From NCBI GenBank assembly GCA_949316235.1, contig OX438749.1, positions 10,062,914 to 10,126,913 of the forward strand: a DNA stretch of 64,000 nt, given 5' to 3'. This DNA is from Oegoconia quadripuncta (lineage: Eukaryota > Arthropoda > Insecta > Lepidoptera > Autostichidae). The notes beneath the pieces are model-generated. The model had not been told where the DNA came from. It saw nothing but the letters and a program-made list of their open reading frames with translations, and did no database searches. A program made the translations under genes and the position numbers. Numbering within the stretch: position 1 is the first letter of the stretch; every line of letters starts with the position of its first letter. This document shows, one piece after another, positions 24,183 to 36,346 of the stretch.

Positions 24183-24525
24183 TTGGAGCGCTCGTAATAC
24201 AGTCGCATGAATGCGTGCGCGCAGTCAGTCCTTGGATGGGTGACCACTAGTGGCATTTTCATACGAGTATTTCTCTGCTTGGTAGGGTATCTCTAGGGTA
24301 TGTTAAGTAGGCGTTCTCGGTTACTTGTCAATTGTAGGCAGCCGTCAAACCAAGTCGGTGGCCCACAGGAGCGGCGTTAAAGGATGAGTGATGATGATTG
24401 ATTCTCAGGATGGTCACCAATGTCACACAAATCCATCACTGTCAACCATCAGTGCACATCACTGGACTCGTGTATTGGATTTTGGCCCACTAAGGCGGAG
24501 GTCCACGTGATATTTCTAATGCTAG
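24183..24525 (+). mobile_element. 5S rRNA-derived SINE, family E, longest copy
   Basis: CAGTCAGTCCTTGGATGGGT then GACCACTAGTGGCATTTTC, a 5S C-box region, then CAATTGTAGGCAGCCGTCAA and the 3' tail CACTGGACTCGTGTATTGGA then TTTTGGCCCAC. Confidence 0.75.
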
Positions 24526-24591
24526 TGCTAAATGTAAACACTTATATAAAATATCTGAAACCTGAATAGCATAATAATTCCTCATGCATGC

Positions 24592-24623
24592 ATATGATTT
24601 GTATGCATGCATACAAATCATAT
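24592..24623. repeat. Perfect 32-bp palindrome
   Basis: ATATGATTTGTATGCA and its exact inverse meet with no loop (centre TGCATGCA). Confidence 0.85.
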
Positions 24624-24657
24624 TAAACTATGATTGTATTGTGACAAGGACCACAAA

Positions 24658-24828
24658 CAAGCTGCCGCCAAACAGTAATGTTGATAGCATTGTTGTGTTC
24701 CGACTGTTAGAGATAAAATAGTCAGTCACCTAATAAGCTAGTGGTTCCGGCTCAGCGTTGTTTCACTATCGACATCATTAATATCAGGTGTGATCGCGGT
24801 TAAGCGCTAATCCGTTAGGCATTAAATA
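24658..24828 (+). mobile_element. SINE family A, diverged copy
   Basis: Has GCTGCCGCCAAACAGTAATG and a mutated 3' end (ATCAGGTGTGATCGCGGTTA). Older than the other copies. Confidence 0.65.
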
Positions 24829-25171
24829 AGTGGTATAGTTGAACTTCTCGTCCTTCCTCACCATCTCCTTCCGACAACTTTTTCTCCCAATATTGTCATA
24901 ATTTCTAATAACAAAACCATCCTTTAAATGTGTCCTACATAACGCTTTAAAATTATAGGTATCCGTAAGTCCTTTGTTCACGTCTGGAAAGCTTGACGAA
25001 TTGCTGGCACGTGTACATTTAAACACTCATCGCTCTGCAGTCGGTCGAAAGTGAAATTTTCGTCAATATTTGTCTTAAACATGCGTTAAGCTACATGAGC
25101 AGTTGCGAAATAATGCATAACACCCCATTTACACCGCTTTTGTTGTTAAAAATAAGTAAATAATGTCACGA

Positions 25172-25425
25172 GCTTTATACCAAATGGGGTGGTCAGAGAT
25201 ATCCCAAACATTAGCGTTTGGGTGTTTCAAATATTAAAAGTTTAATGATTGAAACAACATCCACGGTTCACCTTTTGAAATATACAGAAATGCATACGTG
25301 ACATGGGGTGAGCCCACTGCCGTTTAAACGTGTAAATCTATAGGTGTTTTTTGGTGCGAAGTCCCATAGCCACCCTTTACGATACCCACGAGAAGAGGCA
25401 GGGCGATTCCATTCTTTCTACCATT
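25172..25425 (+). repeat. Interspersed repeat, family F
   Basis: AAATGGGGTGGTCAGAGATA, TCCCAAACATTAGCGTTTGG ... TTTACGATACCCACGAGAAG. Noncoding. Confidence 0.8.
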
Positions 25426-25604
25426 AATCTCTGTACCAGTAAATAGGTATTCACCGATAAAAAATGTTTACCTACAATACTTACAGTGACGTAGTGAATG
25501 ATTTCCCAGTATACCAATGATGACAGAGCATGAGAACCCAGGAGTGAGGATGATATGTATTATACCTCAGTTCTTTACTTGCCTACGATTTAACTACTAA
25601 TATA

Positions 25605-25712
25605 AGTTCCCCGAAGTTTAATCCCCGAGTATGAGTCAAGGTGCTAAATACGTCTTAACGCGCTTATTTACAAGTATCTCTATCACGTATAATAAACTTA
25701 AAGCGGGCGTTT
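25605..25712 (+). repeat. 107-bp direct repeat, left copy
   Basis: AGTTCCCCGAAGTTTAATCC ... TATCTCTATCACG, about 90% the same as 26281-26389. Confidence 0.8.
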
Positions 25713-25920
25713 GTTTGTCTGAATGCGCTTCAAGAAAACAATTGAATGGATTTTAATAGAATTTTCACAGATACATTTGATTAAGTTCATATTAACATTT
25801 ATGCTAAATTTAATAAAAAAAAAGCATTTGAAGATATTTAAAATTATTTTTTAACTGTTAGAACTATTAAATTTAAGGATATCTTAAATATAACTTACTC
25901 TATGGGCTATGACCGTAAAG

Positions 25921-25941
25921 AATAATAATAATAATAATAAG
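25921..25941 (+). repeat. (AAT)n microsatellite
   Basis: AATAATAATAATAATAATAA, seven units. Confidence 0.9.
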
Positions 25942-25974
25942 AAAATTTATATTATCATCCCATATAAACCGGAA

Positions 25975-26280
25975 AGAGCGTCGGTGGCTCAGCGGTTAAG
26001 ACGCGGTCGCCCAATTTGGTAGGTCCGGGTTCGATTCCCAGGCAGGCCGTGTACCAATGAGTTTTTAAATTTAATTACTTACGTGTATTTATCCAACTAA
26101 ACGGTGAAGGAAAACATCGTAAGGAAACCTGCATGCTTGAAAATAAAAATTCAAAGGCATGTGAAATTCCCCAACCACCATTGGGCCAGCGTGGTGGACT
26201 ACAGCCCATACTCCTTCATATACGAGGGAAGGTCTATATCCATGCAGTTGGATGTTTACGGGCTTATGATGATGATGAAT
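25975..26280 (+). mobile_element. tRNA-headed SINE, family D, full length
   Basis: AGAGCGTCGGTGGCTCAGCG and GTCCGGGTTCGATTCCCAGG are clear A and B boxes. The 3' part has TTGGGCCAGCGTGGTGGACT and ends TGATGATGATGAAT. It lies directly before the second copy of a 107-bp direct repeat. Confidence 0.85.
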
Positions 26281-26389
26281 AGTTCCCCGAAGTTTAATCC
26301 CCGAGAATGAGTCAAGGTGCTAAATACCGCTTAACACGCTTATTTATAAGTATCTCTATCACGTTTAATAAAATTAAAACGGATGTTCG
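26281..26389 (+). repeat. 107-bp direct repeat, right copy
   Basis: Matches 25605-25712. The block between contains an (AAT)n tract and a full SINE D. Confidence 0.8.
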
Positions 26390-27483
26390 ATTTTCGTCAC
26401 GATCCTTTTATTACCTGTTACGACACCCACGAGGACAGAAGTGTTTATGATCTGGTGGTTGGTCTTCATTCCTCTTTGCATGGCACCACACAACAATCTG
26501 TAATAGGCTAACGTGAGTCAACTCTTATATGAATATATGAGAACTTTGCACATACACACATATCAACAGCCTGTTCACATGTATTCACTACTGCACATGA
26601 GCCTATCCCTTGTCCCAATTTGCATCGCTTTCCATGCCATCGCTACGCTGGGCCGATAAGCTAACTCATGTTTTGGTAACTTCGCACCAGCGGCTCTGAA
26701 AACTATCACTGGCATTACTCACGATCCTTATCAACTTTTTCAATTCCCATGTAAATACGAGTATACGGACTACGAATGCAAATGCAAAGTCCATATTCCA
26801 TTGTAATTAAATCACATATCCCCAGCAACAAAAATACTAAGAAAACAATAAAACAGTTTGATGAACGTTTCAAAATTAATGAGATATGAATTTTTTTTAA
26901 GTTAGCTACTAATTGGATAACAATGAGATATTAATTAAACATGAGGCGTTGATGTTTTATTTAAGTTAAGACTTTTTTAATACTTGTATAACTAACTATA
27001 TAATAAAATACCCTATGTTCCTGTGCATATTTAAAAGCAAGGTTCCTTTAAGGTGTGACATCATCGGACAGGTTTCGAGGTTCCTTAGCAACTTTCACTT
27101 GATGATCATGTCGCATTACTCGACGGTTAAGTAACAACGTATATGTTTTGTCCTGCTAACTTAACATGCTAATTAGTTCCCTTCATTTTTAACTCGCAAT
27201 TTTATGTTTATAAAGCACACCTATATTATGAAGTTTAGAAACCTATAACGTGTAGTTCCGGGTTAAGATCTTGATTGCGCTTTGAAAGGATAATTATTAG
27301 ATAAAAAAACAAATCAAGTGCTACAATACGAAGTACTGTATTTGGTGTGAAACGTTCATAAATAATGATTAATCTGAATCTGACTGTCGTAGGAAAATCC
27401 AGGCATGCACATGATTATTTTGATTAAGATGTTAGATTTTATATGTTGTTCTCTGTCTCTGGTCTCGTTGATGTTAGAGACAA
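26390..27483. other. AT-rich DNA, nothing recognised
   Basis: No coding frame of note and no repeat copy recognised. Confidence 0.45.
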
Positions 27484-27761
27484 ATAATAATAATAAATAA
27501 TAAATAAATATCCTTAGACATACACACAGCGCCATCTAGTTCCACACTAAGCAACTATAGGCTTGTGTTGTGGATACCAGATGGTTGATATATAAATTCA
27601 TTTTTCTTTTGTAAATAAATACTTATTATAATGAAAACATCCATAACTCGGGTACACATGTCTGTATTCATCACACAAACATATGCCCCTAGCGGGATTC
27701 GAACCCGCAACCTTTTGGTATAGTGGTCAGAGTTGCTAACCACTACACCAAACAGGTCGTC
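27484..27761 (-). mobile_element. tRNA-headed SINE, family B, full length
   Basis: Minus-strand copy with GCGGGATTCGAACCCGC (box B) and CTAACCACTACACCAAACAG (box A). Confidence 0.85.
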
Positions 27762-27877
27762 ACAAATATTACCTACTTCATCATTTTCATATATTTTTTG
27801 ACATAAATTTTTGGAACACAAAATTTCCCAGTTTTGCTATGATATTAGGTATACCTTGGGTGATATGGTTATCGAAA

Positions 27878-27921
27878 ATTCTTAGGGCCTCTTTATTATT
27901 GTATAAAGAGGCCCTAAGAAT
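27878..27921. repeat. Perfect hairpin, 19-bp arms, 6-nt loop
   Basis: ATTCTTAGGGCCTCTTTAT, loop TATTGT, exact inverse. Confidence 0.85.
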
Positions 27922-28859
27922 GGTATATACTAGTCCATCAAAGATCCATCACATATTTCCCTTAAAATTTTAAACAATTTACTTCCAAAATTAATCAGCT
28001 AAATTAATAAAGGGAACTGTCGTCTGTCAATCACTCAGCTTAATAAGCTGCCTTGACCTTTCTATTGTAACGAATGTAGAACAATTAGTAATTAAAATTT
28101 TGCTTTCAGCCACCGGCGCTGTGATACATTTCGCAAGGAAAATCCCACAGCCTCGCGCCATAATTTCAGTTTATCATATGACTTTTCTCGCTTACCCACT
28201 ATTCGCAAAAGTGAAAGTTGAACGGTCACCGCTTACAATCGAATAAATATTTAACCCGCGTATTATGTAAGCGATCAATTTGATGTCGGCCTCAGCGTCA
28301 GTGTTTATTATTGAGCGTCTCCTTTATACAATTCGTTTTGAACGGTTAATTGTTCACATGATTGACGCCTCTCCTATCTCAGATTTAGCCAATTGTAGAG
28401 CAAAATCAGTGTACTTACTTATTTACTCTTAATTGTTCATTTCGAAGAGCACATGAGCATTCATCCACAATGGATCGGGCTCCAATCTGAATCGAGTTAT
28501 GCATATCAGAATTTTTTTAGGGTAGGTATTTTACTGATTGAGCACCGAATTTACTAATTAATAGTAACGAACTAATTTTAAACCATCTCTCTCAGTTTAC
28601 TATATTTTAATAAACAATCTGCAATCTAAAACAGTAGAAGTGGTAAAAATCGTTGGTAGTTGGACTCTATCGGTTTGAATCTGTAAACCAAACCCCACTA
28701 TACACAACAACAAAACAATCACTTAGAGTTGCTAAAAGTAGGACTCCTCCGGTGGACGTTCACCGTGTCAGTAGCGCGCAAATAGTCGGTGGGGACGCGA
28801 AAATTAAATTTTGTCACCGAATACGCAATCGGCAAGGAAGATAGCGTCATCATCGAACG

Positions 28860-29060
28860 TAACCGCAAAGTTTGATAACTCGGTAACTTTCTCTCTCGGG
28901 CGGCGCTCGCTCGCTCGCGGCTGGCGGGTGGCTGCGTGCTCACAACCGGCAGATCCGAGGGAGGCCTGCGCTTGCGCCCAACCTCATTCCGCAACGACCG
29001 ACGAACCAGCACGTTCGCGGCGAACGGCGCGGTCGTCACCCGGCCCGATACTCTCGCGTT
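28860..29060 (+). promoter_or_regulatory. CpG-rich block, candidate promoter
   Basis: Dense CG dinucleotides (GCGGCGCTCGCTCGCTCGCG, CGCGGCGAACGGCGCGGTCG) in DNA that is otherwise AT-rich. Such local CpG density is common at 5' ends of conserved insect genes. A 5'-UTR-like segment, an ATG and a splice donor follow at 29.1-29.22 kb on the plus strand. Confidence 0.4.
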
Positions 29061-29203
29061 CTAAATTTAAAAACTCTCCGACTGTTAAATTTCCAAGTGA
29101 TTCAAATTTTAAACTAGTCGTGCTCTTTTATTTGTTTCTTAATTAAATGTTTTATACATTTAAGTGACTTTTGTTCAGTTGTCTATTGTCATCAAGCTGT
29201 ATC

Positions 29204-29220
29204 ATGGGAACTTTTAAAAC
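29204..29220 (+). CDS. Candidate first coding exon (MGTFKT...) with splice donor
   Basis: ATG at 29204 has A at -3 and G at +4 and is followed by 14 nt of open frame (MGTFK + 2 nt) and then GTAAGT at 29221, a consensus donor. It lies 145 bp after a CpG-rich block. A short upstream frame (29147-29167, six codons) lies in the presumed 5' UTR. No second exon was recognised in the window, so the next exon may lie beyond it or be too short to see. The product is unknown. Confidence 0.3.
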
Positions 29221-29867
29221 GTAAGTTCGAAGTTTGCTTAAAATTAACTGATGTTTTTGTTATAAAATATAAACTTAAGATTTTCAAAGAACATAAATAT
29301 AAATTGTCTCCTTCGTCCTCGTCTAAGTTTCGAATGAACCGCGAATTCCTCTCGTCAACAAAATGTAGGACAATGCCAGCCGCAGCTGCAAGTTCAACAT
29401 GTTTATGTTTATATTCAGCTCGTTAGAATATTATCTGCTAATAACTTAACCATTCATTACTATTTTAAAAATGAAACGATCTATCAAAGACATGTCTCGC
29501 ATTGCGCCACAGATAAAAAATTAAATCGAATAACACAACGAAGTTTATTTAATACAGCGTAATACCTATACTAGTCCATCGGACAGAACTTCCTCACCTA
29601 AAATAGAATGTTGTTTACCTTTCAAGTTCCACATCATAATTGACTTCCTGATCATTTGGCAAGTTCATAATAAACACATTTAATTAAAATTGCAAATATC
29701 AGTAGGCCTCATCTCAAAACGCCTTATTGTAGAATAACTTTAGCTACTATCCAGTAATCAAAACCTTAAAAGAATTGGCATATGTATCAAATATTCCTAT
29801 TTCCTAAAAGGTTCGCTACAATGGGTCTACCATGAGTTCATGCAAATCGCTCTTATTATTAAAGTAA

Positions 29868-30040
29868 ATAACTTCCTCCTACGGCTTCACGCACGTGAAA
29901 TTTATTCCGAAGTTGTAAGAATTTGGGAATAAAAGTCTATATAAAATGCTTATCCAGCTTATAGGCTATCTCTGTATCAAATTTCATCCCAAGCTGTTTA
30001 GGCGTTATAGCGGAATTAAGTGACAAGCATCCAAGTAGAT
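29868..30040 (+). repeat. Interspersed repeat, family H-like, diverged
   Basis: CTTCCTCCTACGGCTTCACG ... TATCAAATTTCATCCCAAGC. Confidence 0.5.
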
Positions 30041-31006
30041 CTATCGACATTACCAAATGATTTCGGTAACGAGAATAGTGTAAATTGATGGTAGAGCCGA
30101 TAAGTGACTTTGAAAGAAATTGTAATTGTATAGTAATTTATTTACCACAATATTGATACAATGCTGTTGCAGAGTTAATACTTACAACTATTTAGTCTTA
30201 CTGTCTAATTAACAGCTAAATTGTTGTTTTATTTGTTATTATAATGCATAGACATGGAGAAAAATTGGATCCGGATATCCTCACATAATAAAATTGAGCC
30301 ATATTTGGTCGACACTTATGTTGTCATTTCATAACTGTGTTGTTTCTTAATTCAACTTCATACTCATATAAGTAAGTTATACGTATACATTTGCCATAGT
30401 AACATTGGTTAAAAGGAAGAATTTCATCTCGGAGCCTGAACAGCGTAAAGTAACATTTGTAACGTCATTATTTATGTTTTTTCTTCTATGACTTTCCTGT
30501 CCGTTACTTGATATTCTGTGACAGTATTGCGAAATCTGTTACTAAACAAGTGTTCACATCATCAACATAGAACGTTAACAACGATACTAACTTTTTACCT
30601 ATGCTAGTGGCAAAAAAGTAATTGAACGGACTTGCACATAGCCAACTTTCTTGCTTCATGGCCGAAGTTTCAATTCGCTATTGATTTTCCTATTTTAAAG
30701 TATTGCTGTGAGTCACTTGATGCTTACTGAATGTAGCTATTTCTGTTCCTGTGGCCCACTATTGGCCATTCCTTCTGGTTAAATTTCGTCCTCTAGGCCA
30801 GCGTGTACCGCATAGCGAAAAGTTTCACTCTGATGAAACATGAGATCCAGAGCACTTCAAGTGTGAAATAAGTGCATTACACTTACAAAGTATGTTTGTA
30901 GAGTTTTCTACCTCTCACCACAGCATCTACAAATTACAGGACTGCACAAACAAACCCGGATCATATGCTTGTTTACTCTGCATTTTCCGGATCCTTACCA
31001 TACGTT
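30041..31006. other. Intergenic DNA, nothing recognised
   Basis: If the ATG at 29204 is real, this would be intron sequence. No second exon is evident. Confidence 0.4.
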
Positions 31007-31258
31007 GACGACCGATTGGTGTAGTGTATCGTGACCCTGTCAGCGAAACCAACGGTTGCGGGTTCGGATTCCGCGACGGGTAAATGTTTGTGTGATGAAT
31101 ATGAACATTTATTCCTGAGTCATGGATGTTTATATAAATATTTATGTATGTTTATCCGTTATCTAGTATCCATAGTACAAGCTTTGCTTAGTTTGGGACT
31201 AGATGATTGGTCCAAAATATTTATTTATTTATTTAACTATTTATTTATTTATACTTCT
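31007..31258 (+). mobile_element. tRNA-headed SINE, family C
   Basis: GACGACCGATTGGTGTAGTG and GGTTGCGGGTTCGGATTCCG form the tRNA-like head. The 3' part is GTTTGGGACTAGATGATTGG then TATTTATTTATTTA. Confidence 0.8.
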
Positions 31259-32109
31259 AAGACTCGTATGGTAAAGCCTACTTTTCTTGTCCAGGATTCG
31301 TTGAAACTTACGAAAAACGCTTAAGTATGCCTTAAATGGAATAGATGCAACACCACATAGTTACTGAAATAGGTAATGGAGTTGCGTTTCGTCTGTGCCA
31401 CATACCTACATGATTGAATAGTTTTGTTTTAGGAGCAAGGCGGTTTGCTATATACCTAACAAGTAAGTGTTACAGTACTTAAAACATCAGAGGGGCTACT
31501 CCGCAAGAATATTACGCTCATTAACAGAGCGTCCTACTATTTCCATCCATTTCCGACCTACTTAAATGTTGATAATACATAGAGTTACAAGGCTACCAAT
31601 GTATCCACAATTCCCTTACGTGGTAATCCTGCAGACGATTTGGAGTACGATTAAAGTCTGAACTGTACTCTGACGGTGCCTAATATATATATATAAAACC
31701 ATATTTATTATTGAGATCTAGGTAGACACTCAGCGGTTAATTCCCACAATGTATAGGATTTGTAAAGCAGATACAGGTTTCACGTCTATAAAAAAGACAG
31801 GAAGCGTGGTCACACTTTGTTCATATCGGCAGATGTTACAGTACATTTACCACTGTTTTCCTCATTATCGTTTTCCTTCTACTTTTTATTTATGGTACAA
31901 TGGGTTGGCCCGGCTGGACTGTGCGATGCGTGGTCTCAAACGTTAAAATCGTCTAAAATGGAGCCCATGGATCCGGAGATAAAACCATTTGGAGATCCTT
32001 GAACCATTACTCAACCTGAAATCGTACCGTCCAAGAAGATGTCATACAATAAATTAACCCGGGAAAAAATAATCTAATGTTATACACAAATATTTCTAAT
32101 AATTAGGGA

Positions 32110-32290
32110 CACCAATTACCTAGTCCTAAAGTAGGCAAATCCTCTGCTATGATTATCAGTTAACGGATAAACATTCAATGACTCGGAAATATTGCTCGTA
32201 TTCTTCATACAAACATTTACCCCTAGCGAGATTCAAACCCGCAGCAGTTGGTTTCGAAGGCAGGTTCGCTTCCCAGTAAACCAGACAGTA
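32110..32290 (-). mobile_element. tRNA-headed SINE, family C, partial
   Basis: Minus-strand copy with CCTAGCGAGATTCAAACCCG and the ACCAATTACCTAGTCC tail; the middle is shortened. Confidence 0.6.
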
Positions 32291-32653
32291 GAGTAGTATC
32301 GTTGTTGCCACAAGGAAGACCAACTGTACAAACATACGAGTATCTGTCATCTAATTAGCAGCTAATATGTTAAAACGGGCTCATTATTCAGATTTCATTG
32401 AAGATACTGCCATATTGTATTAATGTGGGATAAACATGTGCAACAATGTGATTTAACTTACTGTTTACTTTAAAGAATGATGATGTGCGTTGTGAGATCC
32501 GTAAAGTACGAGTATGCTTGTGAAAATTTAATGTTTGTATTATTAGGACTTGATTATTGCCTGAACGCTATAGGAGGTATGACAGGTCCTTACATTTGTA
32601 CCGATCCATTATAGATAGTATTTGATATCTCGAGTGAAATACAATTATTAATA

Positions 32654-32897
32654 CGACCTGTTTGGTGTAGTGGTTAGCAACTCTGACTGCTATACCAAAA
32701 GGTTGCGGGTTCGAATCCCGCTAGGGGCTTATTTGTGTGATAAATACGGACATGTGTACCCAAGTAATGAATGTTTTCATTTTTCAAAAAATGTATTTAT
32801 TTAGTATATCAACAATCTGGTATCCACAACACAAGGCTATAGTTGCTTACTGTGGAACTAGATGGTGCTGTGTATAGGTCTAACGATATTTATTTAA
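32654..32897 (+). mobile_element. tRNA-headed SINE, family B, full length
   Basis: TTTGGTGTAGTGGTTAGCAA is box A and GCGGGTTCGAATCCCGC is box B. The body ends with AACTAGATGGTGCTGTGTAT ... TCTAACGATATTTATTTA. Confidence 0.85.
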
Positions 32898-32964
32898 TGG
32901 TAGGTAGGTATATCGCAAAACCTCTACCTACATGTATCTATAAGTCACAACCAAGTAACATACA

Positions 32965-33250
32965 TAACTTCACAAACTTTATCGCAAATGGGGTGATCAG
33001 AGATATCCCAAACAGTGTTTGGGTGTTCCAAACATTGAGAGTTTAATGCTTGAAGCAACATCTACGGTTGACCTTACGAAATATACAGAAAGACACGTGA
33101 CATGGACTGAGCCCATCGCCGTCAAAACGTGCAAATCTATATGTTTAAATATATATTATAATAAAGTCCCTTAGGCTCCACGACACCCACTGCAAGAGAC
33201 AAGTTGATTCTCTTCTTTTCACAGGACGAAACCACATAGCACGTGACAGG
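32965..33250 (+). repeat. Interspersed repeat, family F
   Basis: CAAATGGGGTGATCAGAGAT ... CACGACACCCACTGC ... ACCACATAGCACGTGACAGG. Confidence 0.8.
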
Positions 33251-34344
33251 TTCTTATGCTTATTTATTCGTTTCCTCTCAAAAAATGCTCACATATTGCC
33301 CTTATTGTTTTTATTTATAGACTTACTTTCACTCTACATAAAAGTGAAGTACTTATGTAAGTACATAAAAGTTGAAAACCGAACGGACAACATTCAAAGT
33401 TTATCCAATTTATTATCAAAATGCATGTCCAGTCAGCCCCTGCTTTAATGATTTAAATTTAAGGCATCAAGCACCTCTCTTATATAATACCTACATTCTA
33501 CTTCATAAGAAAGAAATAAGAATAAGAATAATTTATTTTTAACCACAGGTAAATACAGTAGTTTAATTTAAGAACCATTTAAAATGTTTGTGCATTGGAT
33601 GGTACTTCTTAAAGTGTTTACCTTACACATAAATATCGTGAAAATCTTTGTAAAAATCTTTTGCATAAGATGAAGAAAATGTACATGTGGGTTTTTCCAG
33701 TTTATTCATTTCAGTGGTGAAACCTTGACACAGTTCAATAAATTTACATAAACTTTATAAGTTGAATATTGCGAGGAATGTGTGAAGTACTGGACAAACT
33801 GTTGTACCAACAATTCTGCCTAAAGGCTAGTTCTAACTAAGGTGGAGTACTATAATATTATAATATTTCTATGGACTATATACTATGTATGTACTATGGA
33901 CCTATAATGACCTATAAGGACCTATAATATATGGAATTACATTGTCATTTAAAATCTTAAATTATATTGAGTACCTAGCTAGCTATATTTTTGGTTTTCA
34001 CGCCATACAAACTGTATTATATTTCTAACCATAATTTTCTGAGAATAGTAATATATAAATTATAAATCATAGTAATTGTATTTATTTCAAATGATGTCAT
34101 AAGAGGAAGAATTAAGTTTCTATCTATCAGATGCATGGTATAATAATTGCACGTAAAGGTTAAATCACGGTGTTCATAATAAATGTAATTACTTTAATAG
34201 GGTTACGAGTTTATAAATATTGATAACAAGATTCATTTAATTAATATTTACACATCTTCAGCGTATTATTATTTCGAATTTATGCATTATATTAATAATT
34301 TATTTATGTAAGTATAGCTACGTCATCCTCTGGAGCTTATTTTG

Positions 34345-34640
34345 TTCATACATACATAACCTCACGACCTTTATCCCAAATGGGGTGGTCAGAGATATCC
34401 CAAACATTAGTATTTGGGTCTTTCAAACATTAAAAGTTTGCTTGAAATATCATCCCCGTTTCACTTTAGATAAATGTATAAAAATGTACAAGTGACAGGG
34501 GATGACCCCATTGCCCGTTAAAACGTGCAAATCTATAGATCTTTTTTCGGTGGACCGGCCCTTAGTTGCCTTTTACGACATCCACGGGAAGAGACGGGAT
34601 GTTCTATTCTTGTACGTGCCGGTTTCACAGCGATTTACTT
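34345..34640 (+). repeat. Interspersed repeat, family F
   Basis: CAAATGGGGTGGTCAGAGAT ... TTTTACGACATCCACGGGAA. Confidence 0.8.
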
Positions 34641-34780
34641 ATTGTCTATAGTAAGTTAACCCTTTCTAAGGTGTGATTTACATATCTTATGGCAGAATTT
34701 GCCTATTAGACCAAAAATAATCGGCTGTGAAGACGGGTTGGCGATTGCTATAGTAGATTACTATAGTATAGTATAGTAAA

Positions 34781-34819
34781 GTGATTGAAGTCAAGTACGA
34801 ACTCGTTGTGCATAAAAAA
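34781..34819 (+). mobile_element. SINE family A 3' tip
   Basis: GTGATTGAAGTCAAGTACGA followed by CTCGTTGTGCATAAAAAAA. Confidence 0.6.
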
Positions 34820-35787
34820 AACAATTAATTCTGTTTACTCATGCAGGATGAGCATGTTCTGAAATAAATTCTATAAAATTCTTGTGTGACATGCACGCAC
34901 AGGAATATTTCTTGTCTGTGGTCCTATTCCGTTTCTTTAACCAGAATCATATTTATTGCCATCTACAATTATCTGCCACCCACTATAGTTCAGTTATGGG
35001 AATTTCTTGGTAACTGCTGGACCGATTGTCATCAAACGTTTTCAAACAATAGAAACTACATTGGAATCGGTTCACCTGTTCTTATGCAGACAGGCAGACA
35101 AAGACTTCAAAGTTATAATCCATCGTTTTGTATGGGAGGTTAATAAAAATACTTATCTATCCAAAAACCTATACAGTTAAAGAATTTTAATTACCAATAA
35201 TTGCGTAATGTCACCCTGACTCCGTCGAAATGCAGGTCGCGATTGATATGAAACCCGCGCAGGCGCGGGTAACATTGGCGACGCGTCCATTTGCTTATTG
35301 CATAATGCGTGCTACGAGTATACTCGTACTGTCTACATCATTGTATAGGTTGTATACGTGAATTTAATCTAATAATGTGTTGGACTATATACTTCTAAGC
35401 TTTGGAAATCAGTGGTGGACGCTCATGATAAGATGATGGCGCGATATTGTTTCTAGGCGTCGATCATCAATGGAAGAGTTTTACTATGCAATATAAATGG
35501 TAAATTTTACTTTACCAGTGTGCATAGCAACCTTATGGCAGAGAATACAATAAATATTTTATCTGCTCTGAGGAGTAACACTTGTGAATAATTAATCATT
35601 TTGGTTTATCCCATTAGGTAAATCATATTTTTTAGTTTGAATTTTCATTACTGAATAGTTTACCAGGAAGGTCAGACTGCCAAAGATACTGAAGGTACGG
35701 TTATATAACTATCAATTGAAAATTTAGGAATACCCCGAAATACTATGATGTCATCCAAATGCACCAAACATATTTATTAAAATCTAA

Positions 35788-35915
35788 ATATAATCAATCA
35801 ATCAATCAATCAAATACGCTTTATTGTTTGAATAAGGAAGGTACATTTAAATATCTTATAGAAACTACAAATTAGGCGGCCTTATCGCTAACAGCGATCT
35901 CTTCCAGGCAAACCT
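35788..35915 (-). repeat. LINE 3' end, family I, with (GATT)n tail
   Basis: Minus strand: GGAAGAGATCGCTGTTAGCG, ATAAGGCCGCC, then AATAAAGCG and a (GATT)5 tail. Confidence 0.75.
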
Positions 35916-36147
35916 ATCATCACGGAATTCAATACGAGTATTTAAGTGGGTTAGCACAAATAATTTCTTAATTGTTAAGTACATCTGAAAGTTCAGCATA
36001 TTGAAATCAAAAAGTGTTATCTTATAGGTATGCAAAACATTAATAAGCACTATATGTGACGAGAAACAATAATTACTAAATAATCTGAACAAATAAAATA
36101 TATCCATACAATTTATACCAATACATACATGTTATTTACATATATAT

Positions 36148-36257
36148 GATATATAATAATAATATCTATATTAATAATATAATATATATAACATGATATA
36201 TAATAATAATATCTATATTAATAATATAATATATATAATATGATATATAATAATAAT
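36148..36257. repeat. 47-bp AT-only tandem repeat next to LINE 3' end
   Basis: GATATATAATAATAATATCT begins at 36148, 36195 and 36242, a 47-bp period with two full units and a partial third. It lies just beyond the 3' UTR of the LINE at 36347-37138 and may be the LINE's 3' tail or a satellite at the insertion site. Confidence 0.75.
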
Positions 36258-36346
36258 TAATAATTAAATACATAAGTTTGGGGGGATTACTATAACTGGT
36301 AATATAGTATATATAATTTACCGGTCGAAAGTAAAGTACATGTAAG

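Noticed and set aside
28811..29146. 111-codon frame in CpG-rich DNA
   Set aside because: GC-rich DNA is poor in stop codons; composition is low-complexity and no domain is visible.
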